Both the position numbers and the translations under genes were made by a program. From Roseiarcus sp036488815 (GTDB lineage Bacteria > Pseudomonadota > Alphaproteobacteria > Rhizobiales > Beijerinckiaceae), in contig DASXGX010000070.1 of assembly GCA_036488815.1 (NCBI GenBank), forward strand, positions 103,220 through 167,219: a stretch of DNA of 64,000 nt. Reading direction: 5' to 3'. Numbering within the stretch: position 1 is the stretch's first letter; every line of letters starts with the position of its first letter. The notes under the pieces are model-generated. The model ran no database searches, had not been told where the DNA came from, and saw only the letters and a program-made list of their open reading frames with translations. This document shows, piece by piece, positions 8,438 through 16,210 of the stretch.

Positions 8438-8578
8438 GTCATGCCCGGCCTTGTGCCGCCTTGTGACGGGCATCCCAAGGCGATTGCAAAGCAATCGTCG
8501 GCACGCCAAGCCGACGATTCTAACGTCGTAGGGTCTATGTGACGGCGCCGCGTGGATGGCCGGGACAAGTCCGGCCAA
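8438..8578. repeat. Composite REP-like element in a 501-base gap
   Basis: The gap 8396-8896 holds no gene I can support. Its left half is a composite repeat whose ends are inverted versions of a CATGCCCGGCC..TTGT / ACAAGTCCGGCC type sequence. Inside are two perfect hairpins: 8481-8497 (arms CGATTGC and GCAATCG, AAA loop) and 8496-8516 (arms CGTCGGC and GCCGACG). This is a typical alphaproteobacterial dispersed repeat. From 8590 to 8890 I see only GC-rich unstructured sequence leading to the tRNA gene. Confidence 0.65.
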
Positions 8579-8896
8579 GACGGTGTGCGTCAACCCGTTT
8601 GCAAATGGCTCAAGCGCGCGGCGAAAAAATGGGCGCCGGTTTTTCGCTAAAAGCGCGCGCTTTCTGAGCCGCCGCCCGCGCGGCCCTTCGTCGTCACTGG
8701 GGCCGCGCGTTCACGCTTTCGCAAGAAAATCCTTCCGCCACACGCCTCCGAGCGCATCGGCCGCCGGGGCTGGAGCGACGCCGAAGGACAGCCGCGCTCC
8801 GCGTCGCGCGTCCCGCCCGCCAACGCCTTGCGGCGCCGTTCGCGTCGTGCTAATCGCCCGACCGACCCGCTCGGCGAGCTTTCGCCGATGCGCCGC

Positions 8897-8986
8897 GGAG
8901 AGGTGGCAGAGTGGTCGATCGCGCCGCACTCGAAATGCGGAGTACGTGCAAGCGTACCGGGGGTTCGAATCCCTCCCTCTCCGCCA
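8897..8986 (+). tRNA. tRNA-Ser (anticodon CGA)
   Basis: A complete 90-base class II tRNA. Acceptor arms GGAGAGG (8897-8903) and CCTCTCC (8976-8982) pair perfectly, with G discriminator and encoded CCA (8984-8986). The anticodon stem CCGCA/TGCGG encloses the loop CTCGAAA with anticodon CGA at 8931-8933, decoding UCG. A long variable arm (TACGTGC..GCGTA) and the GGTTCGAATCC T-arm confirm a serine tRNA. Confidence 0.97.
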
Positions 8987-9141
8987 AAAGTTCCGCGTAA
9001 GCTGTTGATCCGCATGGAAACGGATGCGGTTGCAGCCGTTACGGCTTGGCGAGGCTAAACCCGCCAAATTCGGGCGCGTTTGACCTGTTGCGCATGGCGG
9101 AGCGGTTGGTCGGAGAACAGAAGCCTTGAATCTCGCGCGCC

Positions 9142-11031
9142 TCAGCGTGGCAACAACGTCACGCCATTTGCTTTGAGCCGCTGCGCGACGAGCCGAGAGC
9201 CCGCCGGCGTCAAATGCCCATAGTCCCATTGAATGGGCTCGCCCTTGCCGTCGACGGTCGTGCAATCGCGATCGTCGCAAAGCGTGCGATAGAGTGAAAC
9301 ATAGGTCACGCGACGATCTTTCAACGCCGCCGCGATCTGGCGGTCCAGCGCGTCGCGTTCCCCCACGCGATGAGCGGCGACATAGCCTGCGTCGTTCGAT
9401 TGCGCCGCGCGCGCCAAGATTTCTGGCAGAGCGCCGCGGTAGGTCGGGAGGGGACCGAGCACGATCACATTGGGCGTGAACCCAAGAAGGAAGTCGACGA
9501 GTTCAGGCAATTCGGCGGGCGCGGCGCGTTGCCAGTTCGCGGCGAGGATGATCCCATCGATCTTGGTGCGAGGCAGAAAGTCCCCCAATACCGTTTGCAG
9601 CATTCGCCCGCAGTAGGGATCGCTTTGCTTGCCTAAGCTCGGTCGACAATCTGTCGCCGTCGCTTGCAAAAAATGCGTCTCGGGAAATATGACTTTGAGG
9701 CCGGCGCGCAAGGGATCTGCGTGGCTGTCGCCGATCAGCAAGATGTTGTCGTGCGCGAACTTCGGCGTAAGGCACGCGGGATCGAGAGCCTCGCTTTTGA
9801 GCGTTTCGATCAGACAGTGCGGAGGAGCCTCTGGATCGACGATATTGGGATCGCTTTGGTATTGGTAGGCGGCCAAAGCGGCCGCCGCGGGCGAGAACCG
9901 CCCCGGCAAACCGCTGCTGAGAACAAGCGTGGCCGAGACGCCCAGCAACAGCGCGACACCCATCGCAGCAGCCGGAAATACCCAATTGTCCGGCCACAGC
10001 CGACGCGAGAAACGAAACGGCCGCTCGACGACGAAATAGGAAACGACCGCCAGACCCAGAGCACAAACGCCCAGCCCGATGGTCGCGAATGTCCCTAACT
10101 CCGGACCGTTCCAGGATTTGTAAAAGGAGGCGACTGGAAAATGCCAGAGATAGAGCGAGTAGGAGACGAGACCGAGTGAGACGAGAGCCCGACTCGATAA
10201 CAATCGATGGGCAATCGTGCCGGCTTTGCCACCGGCGGCGATCACCAGTGCTGCGCCCAGAGTTGGCGCGAGGGCGGCAAATCCTGGGAAGGACGTTTTC
10301 TTGCTGATGACGACGCCCGAGACAAAGATGGCGACGATCCCGACCGCGCCCAGCGCTTCCCGCAAGACGCGGCTTTTGGGTTCAGGCGCGGCTCCCGTCG
10401 CCAGAACCGCGCCCATCAGCAACTCCCAAAGTCGGCTCGGCATCAAATAGAAAGCGAAATCGGCGTTGGCGGCGGTAAGCGCGACGCAAATCGCGAGACT
10501 GATCGCGAGGCCCGTCCACAGCGCTGTTTTGAGCACGCGCGGCGTCCAACGGCTCGCAAAAACGACGACCAAGGGAAAAACCAGATAGTATTGTTCCTCG
10601 ACCGCCAGCGACCAAGTGTGCAGCAGCGGCCACAGCGAGGAATCCCCGGCGAAATAGCCGTTGCGGCCGATGAAGAACATATTGGCGAAGAACATCGACG
10701 TCGCCGCCAACGACTTGCCGAAGTCGACTTCCTCGCGCGGAAACAGCACAAATAGGGACGCGACGACCGAGCCGATCAGAACCGCCGCCAGCGCGGGAAA
10801 CAACCGGCGTATGCGCCGGATATAGAAGCTCGAGAAAGAGAACTTGCCGTCGTCGACCCGCGACACGATGATGCCGGTGATGAGATAGCCCGATATCACA
10901 TAGAAGACGTCGACGCCGACGAATCCGCCCTTAAACAGACGGACGTCGAAGTGAAACAGGACGACAAGGGCGACGGCAACGCCTCTAAGTCCGTCAATGT
11001 CCGATCGATAGTTTTCGTGGATCGCCAACAA
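9142..11031 (-). CDS. OafA/YrhL-type surface acyltransferase with C-terminal SGNH domain
   Basis: A 629-residue two-domain membrane protein expected to O-acylate a surface polysaccharide. The N-terminal acyltransferase-3 domain (about residues 1-360) has some ten hydrophobic segments and the catalytic-type histidine in LVVLFHFDVR, then FVGVDVFYVISGYLITGI and RIRRLFPAL. The C-terminal domain (about 410-629) is an SGNH hydrolase fold: block I as LLIGDSHADPL and the Asp/His pair in DYGHLTPAGSRL. Typical of O-antigen, capsule or Nod-factor acetylation. It lies alone between tRNA-Ser and an integrase remnant, so horizontal arrival is plausible. Confidence 0.9.
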   Translation of the reverse strand: MLAIHENYRSDIDGLRGVAVALVVLFHFDVRLFKGGFVGVDVFYVISGYLITGIIVSRVDDGKFSFSSFYIRRIRRLFPALAAVLIGSVVASLFVLFPREEVDFGKSLAATSMFFANMFFIGRNGYFAGDSSLWPLLHTWSLAVEEQYYLVFPLVVVFASRWTPRVLKTALWTGLAISLAICVALTAANADFAFYLMPSRLWELLMGAVLATGAAPEPKSRVLREALGAVGIVAIFVSGVVISKKTSFPGFAALAPTLGAALVIAAGGKAGTIAHRLLSSRALVSLGLVSYSLYLWHFPVASFYKSWNGPELGTFATIGLGVCALGLAVVSYFVVERPFRFSRRLWPDNWVFPAAAMGVALLLGVSATLVLSSGLPGRFSPAAAALAAYQYQSDPNIVDPEAPPHCLIETLKSEALDPACLTPKFAHDNILLIGDSHADPLRAGLKVIFPETHFLQATATDCRPSLGKQSDPYCGRMLQTVLGDFLPRTKIDGIILAANWQRAAPAELPELVDFLLGFTPNVIVLGPLPTYRGALPEILARAAQSNDAGYVAAHRVGERDALDRQIAAALKDRRVTYVSLYRTLCDDRDCTTVDGKGEPIQWDYGHLTPAGSRLVAQRLKANGVTLLPR

Positions 11032-11034
11032 AAT

Positions 11035-11209
11035 TCACCAGCCGAGGCCCATTTCCTTCAGCTTGCCCTCGGGCCGATACAGAAGCGCCCATTGGCTTCG
11101 ACCCTCCGGCCCGGACGAGATAGAGCCCATTGCCATTAGCGCTCCACTTGGCGGTCTCGATAGCGCGCGCCGCAAGTCGGTTTTGCTTGAGTCGCCGAGT
11201 GCCGCCCAT
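11035..11209 (-). pseudogene. Frameshifted N-terminal fragment of a phage-type tyrosine integrase
   Basis: In one minus frame the peptide LAARAIETAK..NGNGLYLVRAGGSK matches the start of the DUF4102 arm-binding domain of P4-like integrases. One frame over, the match continues as QWALLYRPEGKLKEMGLG, ending in a stop at 11035-11037. A single-base frameshift therefore lies near 11095, and the catalytic domain is missing altogether. This is the scar of an integrated element, 2 kb from tRNA-Ser, a common integration target. No tRNA 3'-end duplication (att site) was found by eye. Confidence 0.7.
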
Positions 11210-11507
11210 GGCCAGCCGGACCCATTTTGCCCAAAAAAATCACCATTTTTGCGCGCGCCCGGCCCCTCGGCAGGGACGTTGGACACGGAGTGGGTGCGAC
11301 AAGAGCAAGGAATTATATCTAATCTTCGATAGCTTAGGCAACTGACCCGGCTACGGCTTATGTATCCAAACGTACATAGCGCAGTGCTGCAGGCATTCGC
11401 GCTTGACCGTTAGCAAAGACTGCATTTCTGTGCATCCATGGAGTTCACCGCTGCCGGGTTCCACATCCTGGTCAGCGGGACCGAAATGCTAACCAGACGG
11501 GGCGGCG
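11210..11507. other. Intergenic stretch without supported gene
   Basis: About 300 bases between the integrase remnant and the next gene. It begins with the probable former promoter region of the integrase (an A-run CCCAAAAAAATC at 11226) and becomes AT-richer around 11305-11380. Short open frames here have no recognisable family features. I see no RNA gene. Confidence 0.4.
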
Positions 11508-12221
11508 ATGAGGTGGGGTATGATTTGCAAGCCGCGTGGATCTGCGGCCTGGATCCTTATGTCCGCCCTCTTTCTTCTCACCTACTTGAATTGCTTCTCA
11601 GGGATCGTCGCCAGAGCTGCGACCATATCCGTCAGTCAGTCGCGAAATGACCTGAAGCAAATCATTGTCAGCGGGGAATTGGTTCCCGAAGACCTGGACC
11701 GGTTCGTTGCCGCGTCCGCCAATGCTGGGTCCGCCATCGTACGCTTCGACAGCCTCGGAGGCCGCCTCCAGACAGGGCTCTTGATGGGGCTGATCATTCG
11801 CCAAAGAGGGTACACGACGGCCGTAGGCGCGGGTTCGCGCTGTTATTCCTCTTGTGCTCTGGCTTGGCTGGGGGGCCGAACTCAACTGAACGACGTTACC
11901 TCAAGGGTGGGCTTTCACGCGGCCTCGGATGCAAACCACGTTTACAGTCCAGAGGGCACCGCGATGATCCGCGCCTATGCCAGAAGTCTTGGACTTGGCG
12001 CGCCGGCGGCCAGAATCTTAACCGAGGCGACCCCCAACGAAATGGAATACCTCACCGCCGACATGGCCAAGCAGATCGGTGTGAATGTGGTCTGGGTGGG
12101 AACAGGCGGCAGGAGCGAAATTCCCTGCCGCGTTTTGAGGGCTAAGCGGAGGCGCGAGTGCCCTAGCGGTCGAGCAGCCATGGTCCGCACGACCTTGCTC
12201 GCCGGCGCTCGGAAGGGCTAA
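11508..12221 (+). CDS. Exported ClpP/crotonase-fold protein (COG3904-like)
   Basis: A 237-residue predicted periplasmic protein. A hydrophobic segment at residues 15-37 ending ARA-A is a probable signal peptide. The body resembles COG3904 periplasmic proteins with a ClpP-like fold: VSGELVPEDLDRF, the oxyanion-type DSLGGRLQTG (81-90) and RCYSSCALAWLGG (111-123), where a serine between two cysteines occupies the nucleophile position. HAA in GFHAASD follows at the expected distance. Whether it is an active peptidase is unknown. An alternative ATG at 11520 has a better-spaced AGGTGGGG site. The last 40 residues are basic and unlike the family. Confidence 0.65.
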   Translation: MRWGMICKPRGSAAWILMSALFLLTYLNCFSGIVARAATISVSQSRNDLKQIIVSGELVPEDLDRFVAASANAGSAIVRFDSLGGRLQTGLLMGLIIRQRGYTTAVGAGSRCYSSCALAWLGGRTQLNDVTSRVGFHAASDANHVYSPEGTAMIRAYARSLGLGAPAARILTEATPNEMEYLTADMAKQIGVNVVWVGTGGRSEIPCRVLRAKRRRECPSGRAAMVRTTLLAGARKG

Positions 12222-12304
12222 CCCCCGCAGAGCGACCGCCGCATGCGTACACGCGGCGATCCCGCGGACCTATCGGTTACTCCTGGATAGACCGCTCGAT
12301 TTCC

Positions 12305-12775
12305 CTACGGGCAAGGATGCCGGATGCCGTCGTAGCCGAGGTACGTGCCGCTCGCCGGATCGTACGATCTATACGTGCTCGCGCAGTAGGCCGAGGGATC
12401 TCCCCCTCCACCCTGCGGGTAGCCGCCATAGCCATAGCCGGGGTCGTAGCCATAGCCATAGCCGGAGTCATAATACGGATACTGTGAGCCAATGATAGCG
12501 CCGCCGAGCAAGCCCAGACCGAGGGCGGCGCCGTAACCATACCCGCCGCCGCCATACCCGCCGCCATGCCAGCCGCCGCCGTGGAACCCGCCACCGTGGA
12601 AGCCGCCGCCGTGGAAGCCGCCACCGTGGAAGCCGCCACCGTGGAAGCCGCCGCCATGTCCGCCGCCACCGCCGTGCCAACCGCTCGCCGCCATGACCGG
12701 GGTCGTAATTAACGAAAGACCAAGCGCCAGTGTTGCAATCGAGGCGCCGCAGGTCTTCAAAATGGTTGCACGCAT
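12305..12775 (-). CDS. BA14K-family exported protein with HGGGF repeats
   Basis: A 156-residue exported protein. An N-terminal signal peptide ends near PVMAA. It is followed by a tandem pentapeptide tract, HGGGF repeated five times plus HGGGW variants (about residues 35-70), then a glycine/alanine hydrophobic stretch (AALGLGLLGGAIIGSQ) and a tyrosine/glycine-rich linker. The C-terminus, CASTYRSYDPASGTYLGYDG cut before IRHPCP, is the BA14K signature of Brucella and other Hyphomicrobiales; a lectin-like or antigenic surface role is reported for the family. Start 12775 was chosen because GGGAG lies 8 bases upstream; ATG 12790 and GTG 12808 are in frame. The histidines could bind metal. Confidence 0.8.
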   Translation of the reverse strand: MRATILKTCGASIATLALGLSLITTPVMAASGWHGGGGGHGGGFHGGGFHGGGFHGGGFHGGGFHGGGWHGGGYGGGGYGYGAALGLGLLGGAIIGSQYPYYDSGYGYGYDPGYGYGGYPQGGGGDPSAYCASTYRSYDPASGTYLGYDGIRHPCP

Positions 12776-12912
12776 ATTCAATACTCCCATAGCGATCCTA
12801 TGGGTCACAACCCGGGGATAGGGAATCGGTTCCCATGCGGCCGTCCGCCGATCGCCGCCCCTCCAGCGTTCGCGCCACGCGCTGGCCTTCGTTGCGCCGT
12901 AGATATGCGCCC

Positions 12913-13392
12913 ATGCCAGTCATTAGCGCCGGGATTGTGCTTTTTCGCCGAGCATCGAGCGGCTTCAGCGTGCTTCTGGTCCATCCCGGGGGCCCTTTCT
13001 GGGCCAAAAAGGACATCGGCGCCTGGTCGATCCCCAAGGGGATAGCCGCTGAAGGAGAAGCCCCTCTCACAGCCGCAGCGCGGGAGCTGTTCGAAGAAAC
13101 CGGCCTGCGCGTAGACGGGCAATTCCTGAGCCTTGGATCGCACAAGCAGCCCGGGGGCAAAATCGTCGTGGCGTTTGCGCTCGAACACGACTTCGACGTG
13201 CTTCGCCTCAAGAGCAATACGTTCTCAATCGAATGGCCGCCGCGTTCGGGCAGGATGGTTCAGTTTCCCGAGGTCGACCGCGCGTCCTGGTTCGGTCTCG
13301 AGGAAGCGTTCTCCAGAATCACCAAGGGCCAGGTTCCGGTACTTCTTTCCCTCTCAGAAAAGTTGGAGGTTCAGTCGCCCGCTGGTCGGTGA
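12913..13392 (+). CDS. Nudix hydrolase
   Basis: A 159-residue Nudix pyrophosphohydrolase. The Nudix box is complete at residues 43-65: G, five residues, E, seven residues, then RELFEETGL, giving the metal-binding REUxEExGU core. The opening MPVISAGIVLFRR and the insert GGPFWAKKDIGAWSIPKG are typical of the subfamily that hydrolyses small nucleotide or diadenosine-type substrates; the substrate is not predictable. The start at 12913 matches the family's usual opening, and upstream in-frame codons are basic junk. Its 3' end overlaps the convergent GTPase gene by 22 bases. Confidence 0.9.
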   Translation: MPVISAGIVLFRRASSGFSVLLVHPGGPFWAKKDIGAWSIPKGIAAEGEAPLTAAARELFEETGLRVDGQFLSLGSHKQPGGKIVVAFALEHDFDVLRLKSNTFSIEWPPRSGRMVQFPEVDRASWFGLEEAFSRITKGQVPVLLSLSEKLEVQSPAGR

Positions 13393-14522
13393 TCGGCCTC
13401 GGCAGGGCGAAGCGCGCCATCGGCGGCAGCCGACCCGTGATGGCCTCGCTTGCGAACGAAGGCGGCGAACGAACGGCGGATGATGGATTCGTCGAGGCCT
13501 TTGCAGATGAATACGATGCGCGTTCGCCGGTCCGGCGTCGGCCACCGCTCGAGGTGCGTCGGCGCATGCACCAGTTGCTGCACGCCGTGCACCGCGACCG
13601 GCGCGTCCTCACCCTCGATCGAGAGCAGCCCTTTGACGCGCAGAATCGACTCGCCGTGACGGTTCAGCAGCATCGATAGCCAGAGGCCGAACGTCGTCCA
13701 GTTGATCGGTTCGTCGAAGATCAGCGAGAAAGCTCGAATATCGTCGCCATGCCGGTTGGGATTGTGGCCATGATCGTGATCGTGATGGCCGTGCGCGGGT
13801 TCGGTTCGCGACGGCGTGACGCGATCGGCGGCCAGTTCGTCCTCGAACCAGAGAGCGACTTCGCGGGTCTTGCTGGCGATGTCGAAAAGGTCGTGCCCGA
13901 TGAGCGCCAGCGGATCAAGAGGCTGCTCGGCGGCGAGCAGGATGGGCGCCGTCGGATTGAGGCGGCGCAGGCGGGCGAGGAGATCGTCCGCCTTCGCCCC
14001 AGTGGGCAAATCCGTCTTCGTCACCACGAGGCGGTCGGCGAGCGCGACCTGTTTCAGCGATTCCGTCTGCCGGTCGAGATGCCTCATTCCGTTGACCGCG
14101 TCGACGGTCGCGACGACGAGGCCGAGGCGGTAGTGATGCCGCAGCGCCGGCTCTGCGGCGATCGTCGTCAGGATCGGCAGAGGGTCGGCCAGCCCCGTGC
14201 TTTCGATGACGAGGCGCCGATAGACCGGGATCTCGCCGCGAGCCCGCCGGGAATCCAGGTGACGGATCGCCTCCGCCAGTTCGCCACGGATGGTGCAACA
14301 CAAGCAGCCGGATTGAAGCAGGACGGTGTTTTCGTCGATGCGCTCCAGCAACTCGTGGTCGAGACCGACTTCGCCGAATTCGTTGATCAGCACCGCGGTG
14401 TCGGCGAGCGCAGGCGAGGCCAGCATCCGCTTCAACAGCGTCGTCTTGCCCGAGCCGAGAAATCCGGTGATGAGGTTGACCGGCGTAAACTGCGGAGCGC
14501 CGGCCGGGGCGAGCTCAACCAT
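13371..14522 (-). CDS. COG0523 (CobW/YjiA/ZNG1-type) metal-chaperone GTPase
   Basis: A 383-residue G3E-family GTPase expected to deliver zinc, cobalt or a related metal to a client protein. Walker A is GFLGSGKT (20-27); the metal-binding CxCC motif is SGCLCCTIRGEL with cysteines at about 73, 75 and 76; the base-specificity motif is TKTDL. A histidine-rich loop (HGHHDHDHGH) separates the GTPase and CobW C-terminal domains and suggests metal loading. The small CxxC gene at 14515-14844 overlaps its start by 8 bases, so the pair is translationally coupled. I see no Zur box upstream, so the cognate metal remains open. Confidence 0.88.
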   Translation of the reverse strand: MVELAPAGAPQFTPVNLITGFLGSGKTTLLKRMLASPALADTAVLINEFGEVGLDHELLERIDENTVLLQSGCLCCTIRGELAEAIRHLDSRRARGEIPVYRRLVIESTGLADPLPILTTIAAEPALRHHYRLGLVVATVDAVNGMRHLDRQTESLKQVALADRLVVTKTDLPTGAKADDLLARLRRLNPTAPILLAAEQPLDPLALIGHDLFDIASKTREVALWFEDELAADRVTPSRTEPAHGHHDHDHGHNPNRHGDDIRAFSLIFDEPINWTTFGLWLSMLLNRHGESILRVKGLLSIEGEDAPVAVHGVQQLVHAPTHLERWPTPDRRTRIVFICKGLDESIIRRSFAAFVRKRGHHGSAAADGALRPAEADHRPAGD

Positions 14523-14844
14523 TCAGCCGTTCCCGCCGTTCGAGCACGTCCTCGGCGAGCGGATCGAGCCCGCGCCCGACAAGTTTCTCCGCCGCGGGCC
14601 AGAGGGCCGCGAGATCGGCGACGACTTCCGACTTGCCCGTCCGCGTGCGTAGAACGTAGGAATCGGCATGCCAGTCATCGAGGGACAGTCCGAACAGGCC
14701 GAGAATCGCGTTAGCTTCCCTGACCCGCAGAGCGCGCTCGCGCCTGCGCCGAGCGGGGTCGGAGAAGCGAACGTACACACCGTCCCGTTTCAGCGGTTCC
14801 GTCCAATGATCCTTGCCGCCGAGAACGCCGCAGAGAGCGCACAT
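14515..14844 (-). CDS. Small CxxC protein coupled to the COG0523 GTPase
   Basis: A 109-residue cytoplasmic protein of unknown function. It opens with MCALCGVLGGKDHWTE, a CxxC plus a nearby His that could form a metal site. The middle is very basic (PARRRRERALRVREAN), followed by a helix and the segment VLRTRTGKSEVVADLAALWP. The position and 8-base overlap with the GTPase imply that it is either its client or a cofactor. Its ATG shares the tetranucleotide CATG (14842-14845) with the divergent solute-binding-protein start. Confidence 0.7.
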   Translation of the reverse strand: MCALCGVLGGKDHWTEPLKRDGVYVRFSDPARRRRERALRVREANAILGLFGLSLDDWHADSYVLRTRTGKSEVVADLAALWPAAEKLVGRGLDPLAEDVLERRERLNG

Positions 14845-16210
14845 GACAGTTGGACCTCAATCGAACGGCGACCCGGTGGTTCGCGAAGCCGGCAGAAAAC
14901 GGCAAATCCTGAGACATTGCAAGTTGGCCGGACACGATGCGCCCGGCGGCTTCTCGGGGAGGCGCCCGAATGGCGCCGCTAAGGCAGCCGACCGGGCCGG
15001 GCTGGCGGCGCCAGCGCGCGTCAAACGGCGGAAGTTGAGGGTGCTCGGCACCGATATTTCTCTTCTCGAACCCGTGCGGATCAGAGCCGCCGCGGATCTC
15101 GGCTTCGACATCGAGTTCGAAGCGCTGGATTTTCCCAGCTGTCAGCGGAAGGCCGCGCTCAACCCCGAAGCCTACGACGTCTACGACCAGTGTTTCCACA
15201 ATCTGGCGATCGTCTGGTATTGGGGCGCGCTTCAGCCGGTGGACACCGACCTCCTCAAATGTTGGGACAAGGTCGGGCCGCTGACGAAACAGGGCGGGGT
15301 CGACAAATACGCCAATCGCGGCGTCGGCGACGTTCCGATGAACAAGCTCTATGTGCAGCCCGACCATTCGCTGGGGCCGGGGGCGACGCGCTACATCGCG
15401 ATGCTGCCGACCGTGCACAATTTCGATTCGTTCGGCTACGACATGCGGGTGTTCAACGGCAAGGTCCGGCCCCGCGAGAGCTGGGGCATGCTGTTCGACC
15501 CCCGGGCGAGAGGACGGCTGGCCCTCGTCGACGAACCCGCCATCGGACTGTTCGACGCGGCGCTGGCGGCCGAGGCGATGGGCGTCCTGAAATTCGACAA
15601 TATCGGCAACATGACGCCTGCCGAACTGACCGCTTTGTTCGCGTTTCTGCGCGCCAAGCGCGAGGAGGGATTTTTTGTGCGCTGCTGGAGAACCGGCAAC
15701 GAAGCCGCGTCGCTGTTCCGCCAGGGGGACATCGCGGTGCAGAGCATGTGGTCGCCCGCCTATTACGAATTGGGGGCCGCGACGGAGTTCGTTCGCGAAT
15801 CGACGCCGGAGGAAGGTTACCGCGCATGGCACGGCGGCCTCAGCGTCGCTCGTCACGTCGCCGGGGCCGAGCTCAGAATGGCCTACGAATATATGGATTG
15901 GTGGCTTTCTGGCTGGGCGGGCGCGGTGATGGCCCGGCAGGGCTATTACCTCTCCGCCGTTTCGGGGCTGAAGGCGCACTTGAGCGCGGCCGAATGGGCC
16001 TATTGGTACGATGGGCAGGAAGCGCCGGAAGATCTCGTCGGCGTCGACGGTCACACCATCGTCGTGCGCAAAGGGGCAAAGCGCTCGGGGGGAAGCTACC
16101 TCGAGCGCGCGCGGCGCATCGCAGTCTGGAACACCGTCATGGACGAACACAACTACGCCTCACGCCTGTGGAGCCGGTTTGTGGCTGAGGTCAACAGGAG
16201 ATCGCGATGA
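14843..16210 (+). CDS. PotD-like solute-binding protein without evident export signal
   Basis: A 455-residue protein of the spermidine/putrescine-type solute-binding family. It is a paralogue of the Tat-exported binding protein at 21790: both share a DYWLSG/DWWLSG helix, QGYY, a FWYEG/YWYDG motif and a final aromatic W..F helix. The first 70 residues are polar, arginine- and glycine-rich, with no hydrophobic signal segment; the conserved domain begins at about RKLRVLGTDISLLEP. The start is uncertain: ATG 14843 is given, but a GTG at 14876 or a later TTG is possible. It overlaps the double-HTH regulator by 4 bases (ATGA), so the two may work together as a ligand sensor, an inference. Confidence 0.75.
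   Translation: MTVGPQSNGDPVVREAGRKRQILRHCKLAGHDAPGGFSGRRPNGAAKAADRAGLAAPARVKRRKLRVLGTDISLLEPVRIRAAADLGFDIEFEALDFPSCQRKAALNPEAYDVYDQCFHNLAIVWYWGALQPVDTDLLKCWDKVGPLTKQGGVDKYANRGVGDVPMNKLYVQPDHSLGPGATRYIAMLPTVHNFDSFGYDMRVFNGKVRPRESWGMLFDPRARGRLALVDEPAIGLFDAALAAEAMGVLKFDNIGNMTPAELTALFAFLRAKREEGFFVRCWRTGNEAASLFRQGDIAVQSMWSPAYYELGAATEFVRESTPEEGYRAWHGGLSVARHVAGAELRMAYEYMDWWLSGWAGAVMARQGYYLSAVSGLKAHLSAAEWAYWYDGQEAPEDLVGVDGHTIVVRKGAKRSGGSYLERARRIAVWNTVMDEHNYASRLWSRFVAEVNRRSR

Noticed and set aside
11438..11650. A short plus-strand frame before the COG3904-like gene
   Set aside because: It overlaps the better-supported gene in another frame and has no family features or ribosome site.
12575..12660. 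Tandem 15-base repeats resembling a small CRISPR or VNTR locus
   Set aside because: They are in-frame HGGGF codon repeats within the BA14K gene, without spacers.
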